A stretch of 64,000 bases of DNA. It comes from Cavenderia fasciculata (lineage: Eukaryota > Evosea > Eumycetozoa > Acytosteliales > Cavenderiaceae). Where the stretch lies: assembly GCF_000203815.1 (NCBI RefSeq), contig NW_004457729.1, positions 3,224,674-3,288,673 of the forward strand, read 5' to 3'. Each line of letters opens with the position of its first letter. The stretch's first letter is position 1. Positions 11,334 to 24,729 of the stretch are shown in pieces. The notes under the pieces were generated by a model, which did no database searches, was not told where the DNA came from, and saw only the letters and a program-made list of their open reading frames with translations. The position numbers were made by a program, and so were the translations under genes.

Positions 11334-13577
11334 ATGATGAATAGATTATTAATAATTGTATCAATTCTGTTATTGATATCATTGGTACTATCCGATAGTG
11401 GTCGTGTATATGGTCATGGTGACAATGATGATGATCATATTCAAAAGGATACATTCTCTGAATCGTTCAAGTTTCAACATCCTGTTCATATCAATGTCAA
11501 GTTGATTGGCTTTGCTACGAGCTCTATTAAAGATCTATCAAATCTATTGGATAAATCAATAGAGAATTCAAATAATCCTATCATATTAGACAATGTAAGA
11601 TGTTTATAAATAAAGAGAGAGCAAAGAATTTCATCTTTCTTACTCTAGCTTTTTTACTATAGTTTATAAAAGTACCATTTATTGAACAAAAATATGTTTA
11701 TACTGTATCACAAGTTGGTGATCAAGTAAAAGATGATATACAACAACAAGTAAAGAAATATATTAGTGGTATCAATGTCAATATTAATAATAATAATAAT
11801 GGTAATGATCAACAAGTAGAGATAAATAACTTGTTTAAAAAGAAAGATGCAATGGTTGTACCATTTAATCTAGTCGATGAAATCATCTATAGAGATTATA
11901 TATCAACATCAGATATCTCTACCAACCCAACAATCTATGTTATCAACACTGCTACAGACATTAAAGAGAAATACACGTATTCACAATTGACAGCCGAGCA
12001 GATTGCGCAGTTGGCACAATCCTATCTCAATGCTGGTACGGTCGACGAGAGAAAGCAAATACTACAAGAGAATGCAACCAACCTATACTGCACCACCAAG
12101 GTGTGGCAATCAAGTGCACCACTACAGAAATACAACGAACAGGCAAATGCGGTGATGGAGGATATACAGGCGTCTCCGGGGTCTGGTCGATACGTGTGGA
12201 TTGATTTATCGGCAGATATGCAATCGTTTGGTCCGCTGACCAAGGGTACAGGTACATTTATGCCAGATATGCTGCCAACCAGCAGATTCTCAAACACAGG
12301 ATCACCAAACAACTTGGCGAGAATGGATCCAGCCACTCTTTTAAACTTGGCCACCTTTATTCAAAAGACGACACACATGTTGTTCACTCCTCCAGTGTTG
12401 CGATTTATAAACTATGAATGGGACCAACTCGAGATTCGTCTCATCATGGTGCACGATCACCAGGTCAATCTTTTAGAGGAGGAGCAGTTTGATTGGGAGG
12501 AGATCAAAAACCAGGTCAAGCGCATTCCTTTGCTGCCAACACAATCGATTACCTTTTCTAAAAACTCAATCTCTCTTTTGGACAATGTATATGCTGCTCA
12601 GGCAAAGCAAAACTCTTTACGTGTACATCATTCCGGTTCAAAGGGTACCCAATCGTATTTGGATTCAAAAGAGTTACACCATTGGTTGATCAAGCACAAT
12701 CTCATGTTTATTCCAGACATTGACACTCGCTTTTCTCGTTTGGTCATCCCAGTGTTTTTGTTTGACATTTCTTTTACATCGCTGCTATTGTTGGATAGAA
12801 CTCACCAAGCAGTTTCCTTCCCCGATATGGTCATTGCCATTCAAACTCAGGGTGGTTACACCCCAACCGATAACCAATGCGACCAAAAAATGACCTATAT
12901 CAACCCATCCGATGCAACAAGACCAGTCCTATCATCGATCCTTTCAACTATTTGGGGTATCCCTCCTACCTTTACGACATTATCAAAGAATTTAGATGTT
13001 GATAATAATTATCTATGGTCGCTTGGCAATACTCCCTATTCAGCATTTTCAACACGTAAACAAATATCTTTTTCTCAAAGTGATGCTGCCATTCGAAATT
13101 ATATGTACTCTTATTTGGCAGATTCTTTAAATCATTTACAATCTGTTTTTCATCATTTAGATGTAAGCAAAATTAAATATATATATATACAATTTACAAA
13201 ATTATGAATATTAATATTTATTTTAATTTTAGGAAGAAGAAAGTTCATGGGAAGATTTTAATCAATATAATTCAGATATCAAATCAATTCAAGAATTGAA
13301 TTCCTTGATTACTGATAGTTTAAAGGAAATTGGAAACCATCTTTCTTATCATAGATATCATTTTGCTCATGAATCAATTACAGAGTTAGAGTCATTGACA
13401 TATAACCTCAGCATTCTGATCCGTGACAATCACGACTCCAAGAAACATACATACCTCGATTGCCAATCATCAGTTTTGATATGGCCTGAAGTATTAATGA
13501 CAACAATAACTTGTTGTATGTTTTTAATTGTCTTATTTAGATTAACTAAATCTCAAATTGGAAAATTAAAAAAGTAG
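11334..13577 (+). CDS. Signal-anchored type I membrane protein, uncharacterised
   Basis: Exons 11334-11594, 11663-13162 and 13233-13577 encode 701 residues. Residues 2-20 (LLIIVSILLLISLVLS) are a signal peptide; near the C-terminus (VLMTTITCCMFLIVLF) is a single membrane span followed by a short basic tail, so most of the protein is lumenal or extracellular. No catalytic motif is recognised. Size and topology resemble plant DUF7906-type membrane proteins, but that is a recollection, not a search. The N-terminal half has a short poly-N insertion. Confidence 0.85.
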
Positions 13578-13670
13578 AAATAATAAATAAATGTTTTAAA
13601 AATATTATTATTATTGTTGTTGATTGGTTATATTAATACTATTATTTATTATTACTAAATTTGGATATTT

Positions 13671-14785
13671 TTAAATAAATGCTTTAATAATTGCAACAAA
13701 GACCATTGTAATAACTAAAATTACTAAAACGAGTAATATACATAGACGAGATCGATAAGATTTGTGTAAATTGTCAGTTTCGACCAATTCCTTGTTGGCA
13801 CCAACCAAACTAGTTTCTGTTTGCTCTAAATTATATTCAATTTGATCGAAAATGGTTCCTTGTTGGATGACAAGAATACTAATGTCCTGTAAGAGTGTCG
13901 AGAGGTCATTGATTGATTTGACAATCTTTTTAATCTCTCTGTCTCTTGACATGACTTGCTCTTCCATTTCGTCAACCAAATCGATTTGTTCCTTTGTAAA
14001 TCCAATCTGTCTAAATTCTTCCTCTTCATCAGATATCTCTTCTTGTTGTTGTCCATTTTTCAACCAATTATAAGTAGTTGCGTTCTTTTGTAATACTAAG
14101 ATAAATTAAAAAAATATTATTAGTCAGGTATTTGATCCAATTGTTGTTAAGTGTTCATTGTTCTTCTTACAATTCAAATAGTTTCTTTGTTTCTTTCTAA
14201 ATGTTTGTGATAATTCTTGTAATTTGGAGGACATTGCAGATTGAATATTCTTTTTTACCTTTACTTCCTCTGCAGTCAAGTCTCTATTGTTTCCTAATTC
14301 TTTAATCATACGATGTGTTTGTTTAAATACCTAAAGAAGAGAAAAGTACAAGTTAATATCTCTATCTAGATAGGTATGATCGATATCTTAGAGACATACA
14401 CTAGCAATACCATCTGTTAGAATATCAATTTTGGAATCATCTCCATCTGCATCGAAATTGGTTATACTTTGTTGATGGAATTTAGATAGCTCTTCCACTT
14501 TTTGATTCGAAAAGATAATAAGACATTGTTAATGAAATGATCATGTGGTATCTCTTTCACTCTCTATATTGAATACATACTCTTTACTTTAATTCTACTT
14601 ATATTTGCTTCTATATCGTGTATTCTGATCCATTGTGGAGCAACTCCTATTGGTTGTAATTGAATGGCATCTCCATGCATCAATGGTTGGTTTGTTCTAT
14701 CTCTTTCATTAAAGTTTCTTGGTCTGCTATTCTTGTATTCATCTTTGAATCTTAAAAAGGTTGGAGTCTTGTCTCTTGTTGCCAT
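13671..14785 (-). CDS. Syntaxin-16/Tlg2-type Qa-SNARE
   Basis: Exons 14581-14785, 14400-14497, 14171-14330 and 13671-14095 encode 295 residues. It carries the family's N-terminal TPTFLRFKDEYKNSR and a spacer (GVAPQWI), an N-terminal helical bundle, the SNARE motif (about residues 200-260) with the central-layer glutamine in STLLQDISILVIQQG and then FDQIEYNLEQTE, and a C-terminal membrane anchor ending IIKAFI. Qa-SNAREs of this type drive endosome-to-Golgi membrane fusion at the trans-Golgi network. The start follows AT-rich promoter DNA shared with cdk7. Confidence 0.9.
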
Positions 14786-15270
14786 TGATTGATTATATTA
14801 TATTATATTATTGATTGTTATATGATTGACGATGAAAGGAGAGGGGGGAGGTCAAGTGAAAGTGAATGAATGTGTAAGTAGCTAAAGTCGACTACTACAA
14901 TAAATATATAAAATGTTGTATATATAAGTCAATACTAATGATCGATTAGAATAGTATGACAAGTTTGCGCAAAGTACTGTAATTGGATGATGATGATGAT
15001 ACTATCTATTCTCTTTTGTGTAGAGATAATAAAAAAGTGTGAATAATAACAAATATTTAATATGCTTTGAGGTTTTTTTATATTCGATTTTGCTTTTTTT
15101 GCAAACACCCACACTACCGATTGGGTGAGAGAGCCAATGAATTTCAAAGTTTTAAAAGATAAGAGAATCCATTCAATCAATCAACCTTAAACTATTACAA
15201 CCACGTATACAAATAATATACGTATAAGTAAATTGATTGATCGATCATCACATCAACAACATTTGTAATA
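14786..15270. promoter_or_regulatory. Bidirectional promoter region between syntaxin-16-like and cdk7
   Basis: Divergent starts at 14785 (-) and 15271 (+) share 485 bases of AT-rich DNA. A GC-richer patch AAACACCCACACTACCGATTG (about 15103-15123), containing a CACCCACAC core, is reminiscent of GT/G-box-like elements of dictyostelids; this is inference from motif appearance only. Confidence 0.4.
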
Positions 15271-16633
15271 ATGGAAAGATACAATGTAGAGAAACTAATT
15301 GGTGAGGGTACATATGGTGTTGTTTCAAAGGCTGTAGATACGACAACAAACAAGACAGTTGCTCTTAAAAAGATTAGAAACGTTCAACAAGCCGCACATC
15401 AAGGTGTTGGGTTCTCAGCTATTCGTGAAATGAAAATGTTACAAGAACTTAAACATGAAAATATTATAGATGTATGTAGAGACAGAATAGTTTGTGATCA
15501 TAATCATCATCATCATCATCATCATTGGTTTACTAATCTATCTTGTTGCTTATTTATTTAAGTTATTGGATGTATTTCAACACAAGAGTAATATGTATTT
15601 GGTATTTGAATTGATGGAATGGGATTTGGAAAAGATCATTATGGATAAATCAATCATTCTCAAACCATCAGACATTAAGAGTTATATGAAAATGTTATTA
15701 CAAGGTTTGGATGCATGTCACAAAAATTGGATATTACATAGAGTACATATATATTTATATATATAAAGATGATTATTTATTGGATTGAATTGAAACTGAC
15801 AACAACATTTTATTGTCTATCTATCTATTTATCTAATAATAATAATTAGGATTTAAAACCAAACAATTTGTTGATTGGTGGTGATGGTATTTTAAAATTG
15901 GCTGATTTTGGTTTGGCAAGACAATATGGTAGTCCAAACAAAGTATATTCTCCACAAGCCGTTACAATGTATGAATGACTGATCAAACACACGAAATCAC
16001 CAATCACCAATAACTAATCTAAATTATATTTAATTTATTTTAGTTTCTATCGTGCACCAGAACTATTATTTGGGTCTAGATCATATGGACCAAGTCTTGA
16101 TATATGGTCAGTTGGATGTATTTTTGCAGAACTTATGTTACGTACACCCTATCTACCAGGAACATCAGAGATTGATCAATTGGCAAAAATATTTGCTGCT
16201 CTTGGAACTCCCAATGAAACCATTTGGCCTGTTTGTATTCATTCATTTTTTTTTCATATAACCTCTCTCTTTCCATCTATTCTAATTATTATTTATTTAT
16301 TTATTTTAGGGAGTAACAAGTTTACCAAATTATATTAAATTTACAGATTTCCCAGCAACACCATTTAAACAACTTTTTACAGCTGCTGGTGATGATGCCT
16401 TGGATTTATTAAGCAAGATGCTTACCTTTAATCCATCAGCTAGATGTTCTGCAACTGAAGCTTTGAATCACCCATATTTCACCAATAATCCCAAACCAAC
16501 CAACCCACGTGATCTACCAAGACCAAACGTTAGATCACCAATGACAATTGATGTTAATCCAGTTTTAGGTTCAGGGTTCAAGGATAAACCAGGTCAAAAC
16601 TTAAATCATTCTTTAAATTTAGCAAATAATTAA
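15271..16633 (+). CDS. cdk7: Cyclin-dependent kinase 7 (CAK/TFIIH kinase)
   Basis: Exons 15271-15471, 15563-15742, 15850-15968, 16044-16230 and 16310-16633 encode 336 residues. Kinase motifs seen: [12 protein letters not shown] (glycine loop), ALKKIR (catalytic Lys), [44 protein letters not shown], and [24 protein letters not shown] in the T-loop and [19 protein letters not shown] are typical of CDK7, which phosphorylates cell-cycle CDKs and the RNA polymerase II tail with cyclin H and MAT1. The usual RWYRAPE is IFYRAPE here, and the second T-loop phosphosite position is a Ser in YSPQ. Confidence 0.95.
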
Positions 16634-16777
16634 TTATCACTAAAAAAAACTATTAATTTATTTATTTAAGTATAAATAAATATGTATAAACAAAAAAGTA
16701 ACGATATACAATGAACAAATTAGATTAACAATCTTTTTATTATTTTACACTTTTTGATTTGATTTGTTTTTTTTTTT

Positions 16778-19700
16778 TTAACTTAAGATTTTAGATTGTA
16801 ATAATTTAAATTTAGGATGATCTTCACCAAATGAATGGCGAATGATATCAATTGCTTGTTCGATATATATGTTATGCAAACGAGTGTCACCAGTCATTTC
16901 CTCAAAATCTGCCAAGTTTATGAGGATGTCTGCAATCTCTGGGTGTTTCTCACCAAGATCCTTTTTGAGAAGGTTGAGAGCATTTTGGAAGGTAGTTCGA
17001 ACCAATCTTGCATTGAATGATTGTGGAAGGTTTGGTAATCTCTTGGCCTTTTGTTCTTCGACCATAACCTCTGCCAAACTGTTACTATAGATACCAATCT
17101 TTGGATGTTGATTACCAAATTCATCCTTTGTAATTTTGATTGCCTTTTCAATGAGTTGGATGGCAGTTGGGAAGTTTTGCAATGCCATTTCAAGTAAACC
17201 AAATCCATACTGAACCTCGGCATATTCAGAATGTTGGCTACCTACTGCCTTTTCAATGATTGTTTCAGCCTTGGTGTAGTGAGTTCTGGCATGGTCAAAT
17301 TGTTTCTTTTTTCTATAGACATCGGCCAAATTACTAGAGTAAATACCAACCTTTAGATGATCCTTTGCCAGCGATTTCTCGACAATGGCAATAGCACGTT
17401 TGTATTCACGTTCAGCTTGAAGGTACTTGGATTGTTTCTTGTAGACCAAGCCGATACTGTTGAGAATCTCGGCCACTTCGATATGGTCATTGCCAAGATT
17501 GCTCTGTGCAATTTGTAAACTCTTGGCGAATAATTTCTCTGCTTCCTCATAGGCACCCAGTTTTCTGTGAGTGTCACCAAGATTGTGAGTGTAGAAACCA
17601 ACCTTGGGATGATTCTTTGAAAAGACCTTTTCAGCAATAGCAATTGCCTTTTTATAATACTCTATTGCTTCTTTGTAAAAACCATGTTTCTTTTCAATTA
17701 AACCAAGATTATTAAATATTTCTGCTATTTCTATATTTTCATTACTAAATTAAAAAAATAAATTAAAAATAAATTAAATTAAATTAGTTTTCTTTTACTC
17801 TGTTTACTTTCTTTCTTTGGTCGCATACCCAAGTTTATCTTTAATAATTGATAATGCTTTGAAATAAGTATTTTTGGCAGCAATATAATGATCTTGTTTT
17901 CTCATTGTATCTGCTACATCACAAAGATAGAGACCATACATGACATGATCTCTTCCATATTTCATTTCGATAATCTCCAATGCATTGTTGTAGTGTACTA
18001 GTGCCTGTACATAATTTCCTTTTTTCTTTTCAACCAAACCAAGATTTTTGTACAATTCTGCAAACGATGGGTTATACTGTGGTTTAATATTGTTATAAAT
18101 AACCAAAGTTTGGTTATAGTATTCGGTTGCCTTGGCAAAAGATGCCAACTTTCTATAGATATCACCCAAGTTGTTGTAGAGATCTGCAAGTTTCGAGTTA
18201 AAGTGTTGAGTGTGACAGGGATTATCTGAATCTTTTTTGTTGTATCCAAAGAATTTGAACATGATATCCAAAGCAGTTTCATAAAAGTATTTAGCTTCCT
18301 TGTAATTTGCTTTTTTCTTTTGAACCAATCCTCTTAAAATTAATGATTCACATGTTCCAAAATTATCATTTCCCTAAAAAGATAAATAAAAAAAAGACAA
18401 AATATTATTAATATTATTTAGCTAAAGGGACTACTACTATATTTTCATACATAGACAGATTTTGAAATGACAAGAGCCTTTTCAGAAAAGTTTTCACTTT
18501 GATCATATTTTGATTGTTTGACAGTGATGGTTACAAGAGTTTGAATGTCTTGACAAACTGTTGGATGTAATTCACTGTGAAGACTGACATGATAGTCTCT
18601 TGCCATTTCCAAAAATTCAAAGGCAACTTCATAGTAGGAGAGACTGTCGAAAAAGAGACCCAACTGTCTGGTGAGATTAGCCAATGCTTCAAGAGGCGGA
18701 TGTCCTCTTTTGTACTCATCGTACATCTTGCGATAGCCGGTAATAATCTCTGGTTTGGTGAGATTGAGTTTCTTCCAATAGTCGATCATTCGGATTCTAC
18801 CAGTCTCGGTCGACAAGAGTGTAAATACTCTTGGTTGGAGCAAGAGTTGTCTGAGACTACTCCAATCGGCACATTCAACGAGGTATCCTGGCAACACATC
18901 GGCGATACGTGGAGACGGGTTGTTGAGTTGGATAAAGTAGGATGAAAGCTTTTGGATGAATTCCAACTTGTCAGCGTTGTTGTTGGCCGATGCAAAGTAT
19001 CGGTGAGAGACGGCATCGACGAGATGTTTGGAGCGGAAGTAAACATAGGTGCTGTTTCCGTCCATCGTGAGAATAGATCTGGCCGACGAGAAGAATCCAA
19101 AGCTGTTTTTAATGTCGAGTATGGCAAGGATTTCGTGTTCGTACAGTCCGACACCAGACACAGACACTAGCTTGAGAATCTTTTTGACCATTCCCTTGGG
19201 GTAGGATTGATCCTTTTCCCAACGCTCAATGATGCGACTATATAGTTCTGTACAGGTCCATTTGGAGATGGAGGTGCTTGACGGTAGAAGCGACTTGATC
19301 TTGGCATCGAGATGCTCGAATGAGTTGACCGAGTGGACAAGCTCACCTAGTACCGTGGCAAGGTAGAGAGGTGACTCGCATGATGACGAGTTGGCCAACA
19401 GATTAATATTGACCATATCCAAATGCTTACCATACTTGGCCAAGTATTTAGTGATATACTCTACGCGCTCTGCTTTGGTGACCAATGGAATCACGTCCAT
19501 GGGTGCCTCGAAAGCAATGATTGCTTGTTGGGAGGTTGGTTGGGTAGGTATTGTGTATTCATCGGAACCAACCACCAACTTGACTTGGGATGGTAGTGTC
19601 TTGCAGAGGAACAGTATCGACTCTTTGGCCGACTCACCATCGATACGATCCAACTTGTTGACTCCGTCAACCACCCAAATCAACTTGCGTCCATTTCTAG

Positions 19701-21282
19701 TGGCAATATCAAACCAATAGGTCATCTCTTCCTCTAACAACTTTGGATCTTCAGATAGTGGAGTGGTCACTTGATAGTGTGCACGGATGATGGAAAAGGT
19801 GAGTCTGAGAATCTCGAATCTCGATCTGCTGGCCGATGTCACACCAACAAACAGAGCAATGACCAACGTATTGGCAGGATCAATGATCTTTTTGGCTCGT
19901 AACTGGGATAGCCAGTAACAGATGAATGAAGACTGTCCATTTCCACTGTCAGCCAAATTTTGTTGTACAACAATAGGTGTATTACTCATTATATTGTCTG
20001 TTGAATTTGAAATGATATCAGAGTTTAATTTGTCAATCATTGCTTCTCTTTCAGTTGATGATACATAGTTTTTTAATAATGATTTGGCAAAAGATACATG
20101 TTTTTCAATTTCATAGGCAAGTGTTCCTTCTTGACTATTTTGAATTGAATTGAAATGTAAATTTGAATTATTGGTTATAGATGGGAATTGATATTCAACC
20201 TTTTTAACAATATCATCAAATATTTTCTAAAAGAAAGAAAAAAGAAATAATTAATTTGTTGTTTTCTTCTTTTTTTTTTTTTCTTTTCTTTTCTTTTTGT
20301 TTAATACCTTTAATAAATGATTAACATTTGTATAAGATGAAGAAAGTAAATGATGAGATTTGATTAAACCTTTTAATCTATTTAAACGATCGGTTGAAAG
20401 TGGAGTTTCAGGTTCGTGTTGAGAGGCACCAGTTTGTTCTCTGAAATAAAAGAATACATTCTTGGGAGAGTTGGCGAATCTGGTGGCTTTTAGAATCTCG
20501 AGTTCCGAGATGGAACGACCGTGGAAATCCTTGATCCAGTGGTGACTTTGAGCAGCTACATTGAATGACTTGTCATAGTCTTCACCCTCGCTCCATCCAT
20601 ACCGATTGCCAAGCAACGAGATAAAGAATGTGCTCGACTCGACCTCGTCCAGACACGTTGCCATGGTATTCATTCGACGTGACTCGGCACGTGATATACC
20701 CCATCTAAGATCGACAAAACTAAAGTCGATAGCATTACTCTTTGATCTAAAGTAATCTGATAGTTCTGGCATTAGATGAGTAGTTAGATATTCTCGCTCT
20801 TGAGACATATCTAAAAAAGTTGAAGATATAAAGATTCTAACTTTTTTCTTTTTCTTTTTCATCATATCTATAAAGTTGTAACTTGTATTATTCTTTTTAG
20901 ATGAAGAATCTTCGTTTTGACCCAATCCTGAAGATGATGAACCAGCTGAAGATAAAGAAAATAGAGCTTTCTTTTCATTGTGTAGTTGTAGTAACATTGC
21001 AGAGTTGAGTTGATCGGTGCATTGCAATTGACCCTTTTCAACCGATTCACTAACAAATCGATAGTGTGCCACTTTAAGTGCTGGGTTTGACTTTAAGGCA
21101 CTCTTTATGACCATGACCGGTGTCTCACGATCCAACTCTTCCACACCAACCAAGAAATGTGTCACTGTAGCATTGACCAAACTAGATATCTTTGCACCTT
21201 GTTGTACTACATTCTCTTTAATCTTTGACCTCTCTTTTAATGGTACACTATTATGAACAAAGAATATAAATCCATTAAACAT
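16778..21282 (-). CDS. BRCT-DUF4062-STAND NTPase-TPR protein, nephrocystin-3-like
   Basis: Exons 20308-21282, 18451-20226, 17829-18373 and 16778-17744 sum to 4263 bases (1420 residues). Domains in order: a BRCT-like module (1-90, beginning FNGFIFFVHN); Ser-rich linker and poly-K; DUF4062 (about 148-240, RIFISSTFLDMSQEREYL) as found at the head of nephrocystin-3 and NWD1-type STAND proteins; a STAND/NACHT-like NTPase (about 415-830); then about 12 TPRs of kinesin-light-chain type (42-residue period, e.g. AEILNSIGLVYKKQ, KVGIYSSNLADVYRKK). The Walker A reads DSGNGQSSF, with Gln where Lys is expected (near residue 423); the Walker B region is KLIWVVDGVNKL. STAND proteins normally act as signal switches; the lost Lys suggests weak or absent ATP hydrolysis. 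Confidence 0.9.
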
Positions 21283-21623
21283 TCTATAGAACTTTAATTA
21301 TATAATATAATATATAAATATAATATATCTCTATTTATTATTATTACTTTTAACAAATAATAAATAATACAATAAAGATAATAATAATAGAATTTAACAA
21401 GTTTGAGTCAATGAACAACCCTCTCATCGCGCTGATCTTTGATGAAAAAGGTCAAAATTCAGACATCTTCAAGATTTTTGAAGATTTCAAAGAATGTAGG
21501 GAAGAACTTGAGATATTTGAAATGTGAGTACGAAATGTAACATATATTTATATAATATATATATATATATATATATTTATTTGATGATTAAAAGTGGGAA
21601 AGAGATTGTTACATCATTATATT
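21283..21623. other. Intergenic with a 38-codon open frame
   Basis: Mostly AT-rich. On the plus strand 21411-21527 is an ATG-started frame of 38 codons (begins MNNPLIALIFDEKG) whose last codons overlap a GTGAGT donor-like site; it may be a first exon without a visible partner, or chance. Confidence 0.4.
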
Positions 21624-24600
21624 TTAATATATTTCCTTTTTTGAAAGTTTGTTGAGAGGATTAGTTGGAGACTCTATAAACTTTGAGAATTCATATAGTT
21701 CCTTTTCTGGGAGGATGACCATATCCTTGTCAAGAAAAGTTTGTAATGTATTGTTGGAGGTGAACGAGAGGTATGGATGTTTTTGGAAGAACTGAATGTT
21801 TTTGTAGACATTGGATAATAGAACCATCTTTTTAAAATTAATATGTGGTTCTTCTTCCTCTAGTTGTTGTTGTATGACTTGGTCATCACTGGCGTCAAGA
21901 CTAAAATCATCCAAAGAAGATGATGAAGACAAAGATGAAGATGATGACAATGATAATATAGATCTATGCATTTGTTGTTGCATTTGTTGTTGTACAGTGT
22001 TTGCATTACCGTCTTCCAAAAAATTCAAGTCTTGAAGGAATAACCCTAGATACGGTAGACATGGAACCTCACGCTTTTTCAATGCGTTTCTATAATGTTT
22101 CCAATTCTCGTTGGTCGATATAAACTCTTGCATCGATTTGAATAGATTCGAGTATTTTGAGGGTAGCTGCTTCCAAGTGTCCTTTAGTCTGACAACGGCA
22201 CCGTTGTTGAGTCCCGAGATAATCTCCATAAACGTGTTGTAGTTGTTGATCTTTTTGCATTGTTCGGCGAGTGTAATGAACCGTTTGAGTACTTCCAGTC
22301 GCTTTTTGGGATGTGGGGTTGTCACAACCTCGGTGCTGACCCAATTGGCCACCTTGTTACTCAGAGTGATCAGTGCCATAATATGTGGTGAGTTGTCATG
22401 TTTGGTCTTTGCAACCGTCCACCTCTTATGATACAACTCTTTTAATCTAATTTGTTGGAATATATTAAACTCTATAATAGTCAGCTGTTTTGCAATATCC
22501 AATGGATGATAATCTAAAAATGATTTAGAATATGATTCTTTAATTGTTGCTGGCTATACAAAAGTAAAATTATCAAAGATAATTGATTAATAACATATTC
22601 AATATTCAATATTAATCAAACTTTCTTTGAGAGTTTTTCTTAACATACAATTGCAAAAAAGAAATTATCTTCTTTTTGTATTTTCCCTTTTCCAGTTAAT
22701 TGACCACCAATAGAACCTATTCTTTTCATTGCAAGCAGTCTTCTAAGAACTAGTTCAGAGGCAGAACTGCCAATATTTAAATGTTTGGCAATCCAATCTT
22801 GCATTTGGTAAGCTGTAAATATATGATTTTTATCTTGATTATTGTTGTTGTTGTTTGATGAGGAAGATAACGAAGAGGAGGAAGAGGAAGAGGAAGAAGA
22901 ATTTGAACCAGATCTAGGTGATGATAATAAAAGCTCATTTCTCATTTGATCTGCAAGTTGTTGTAAATTAACCTTTAAAATATCTTGTTTATCAATATAC
23001 TCTCTAACCGCCTTATTTTCCTGCGAGAATTGGTGTAATCTTTTTTGTAATTCTGGATCATCCAAAAAATCTTGGAAATTACAATCAATCCAAATCAATA
23101 ATACTGTTATTACACTATAAACAACAGAAAATAGAATAGAATAGAATATTAATAAATACATATACTTTCCAATTGATGCAACATATCATGACCTACTTTT
23201 GTTTAATAGATTCTGAAATTTCTTCAAATTGTTTTGAGATTTTAGCAGAATGGGTACTTTGAGGAATGGTTTCATACTTTATCATTAGGAAATCAAATAA
23301 TTCCTTTGATGTCATAAAAAAGTGAAAAGATAAAATAAAACTATATACAAATTGTAAATCTACAAAAAAAGAATAAGATTAATACATTTTGGCATACATT
23401 ATATGTTTGTTTGTTTTTTCAATGTATATACATACCAGGCTTATTTTTACTACATAATGTTTCCATTAATTGTATTTTTGGACCTGATACAACACTAAAT
23501 TTGTTATCTTCATTCTTTTCAAATATTAATTTGTTGATATTATTTGAAGAGGATGATGGTGAGTAGGAGGATGGCGATGAAGATGGTTGGTGTTGTCTTG
23601 GTGATGCAAGTACACTATTACCATTGGATGGACTGCTACCTGCACTACCACTAGAGATTCCAGCTAATCTAGGACTACCATTTCCAGATGCTTCATTTGA
23701 TCCTCCTGTTGTTGTGGCAACATCTTCTGAAAAAGATCTACTTAATGATAATCTCAATAGATTAGATGTTGAGGAGGAAAGTGAAGCTGTGATTGATGGT
23801 GATGTTCCACTACTACTAGGACTACTACTACCAGTATTATTACTATTACTACTGCCACTGATACCAGTACTCAACTTTAAAGGTGATGATAGGGATGGAG
23901 AGTTGGGAGCAGATCCATCGGAAGAAGATGCAGTTCCATATTGATAGTCGTCTTCTAAAGGATAGTACTCTTCTTCATTGTTGTTGTTGTGTGGTTGGTT
24001 GTACCAATCATCAGGTTGGTAGTCCCATGAATTGAGTACTTCAACCGATTTGGAACGTGGTCGTTGTGTGCTCATCAACACCATACGTAGTTCTTCTACA
24101 TCAATCTCTGCACCGGATGCAGCCACAGTGACACCACGCCTTCTAGAGCTAGCCTTTAATTTTTCAATGGGTGAGTTGAGTTTGGAGGGTGTTGACAATG
24201 GTCGATAGTTTGGATTTCGTTGTGGTGATAATGATGATGTGCCTAAAGACGCTGGTCTCGTTATTGATGATGGTGAGGAACTTGAAAATGACTTTTTAAA
24301 TGGTACAGGTGGTGGTGGTGGATGTGATCCAGATGAATGTAATAATCTATTTGGTGGTTGTGGTGATGGTGTACTACCAAATCTTGCTGGTAATGATATA
24401 TTATTATTATTATTATTATTATTGGTTGATGTGGTTGAAGTTGTTGATGTCGATGATGATGATGGTTGTGGAGGAGGAGGAGGAGAGGAGATATGTACAA
24501 CAGAAGGTAAATAACTATCAAATGAAGTTGATCGTATGTCTGGGGATTTTACAAGAGGTGTTTTAAAAGTTTGAGGATTATGTGTCGATTTTGATAATGG

Positions 24601-24729
24601 TGGTCTTTGAAATATTGTTGGTCCATTATTATTATTACTATTATTATTATTATTATTACTGTTACTATTACTATTACTGTTATTATCACTATTGCTAGTG
24701 TTTAATGGTGTTTTTTGTATCCAAGACAT
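21624..24729 (-). CDS. Ras guanine nucleotide exchange factor (RasGEF)
   Basis: Exons 23436-24729, 23197-23359, 22649-23114 and 21624-22553 sum to 2853 bases (950 residues). The N-terminal ~400 residues are S/N/P-rich and low complexity. The RasGEF_N (REM) module spans exons 1-3 (SGPKIQLMETLCSKNK, FVYSFILSFHFFMTSKELFD, VITVLLIWIDCNFQDF). The catalytic CDC25 domain fills exon 4 (HPLDIAKQLTIIEFNIFQQI, FITLAEQCKKINNYNTFMEI, VPCLPYLGLFLQDL), interrupted by a QM- and S-rich loop. It activates Ras by exchanging GDP for GTP at the membrane. The start is fixed by an in-frame stop 21 bases upstream with no splice acceptor between. Confidence 0.95.

Noticed and set aside
24239-24566. Poly-H/I and poly-D/G frames over the RasGEF exon 1
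   Set aside because: Shadows of the S/N/P-rich repeats in the RasGEF N-terminus.
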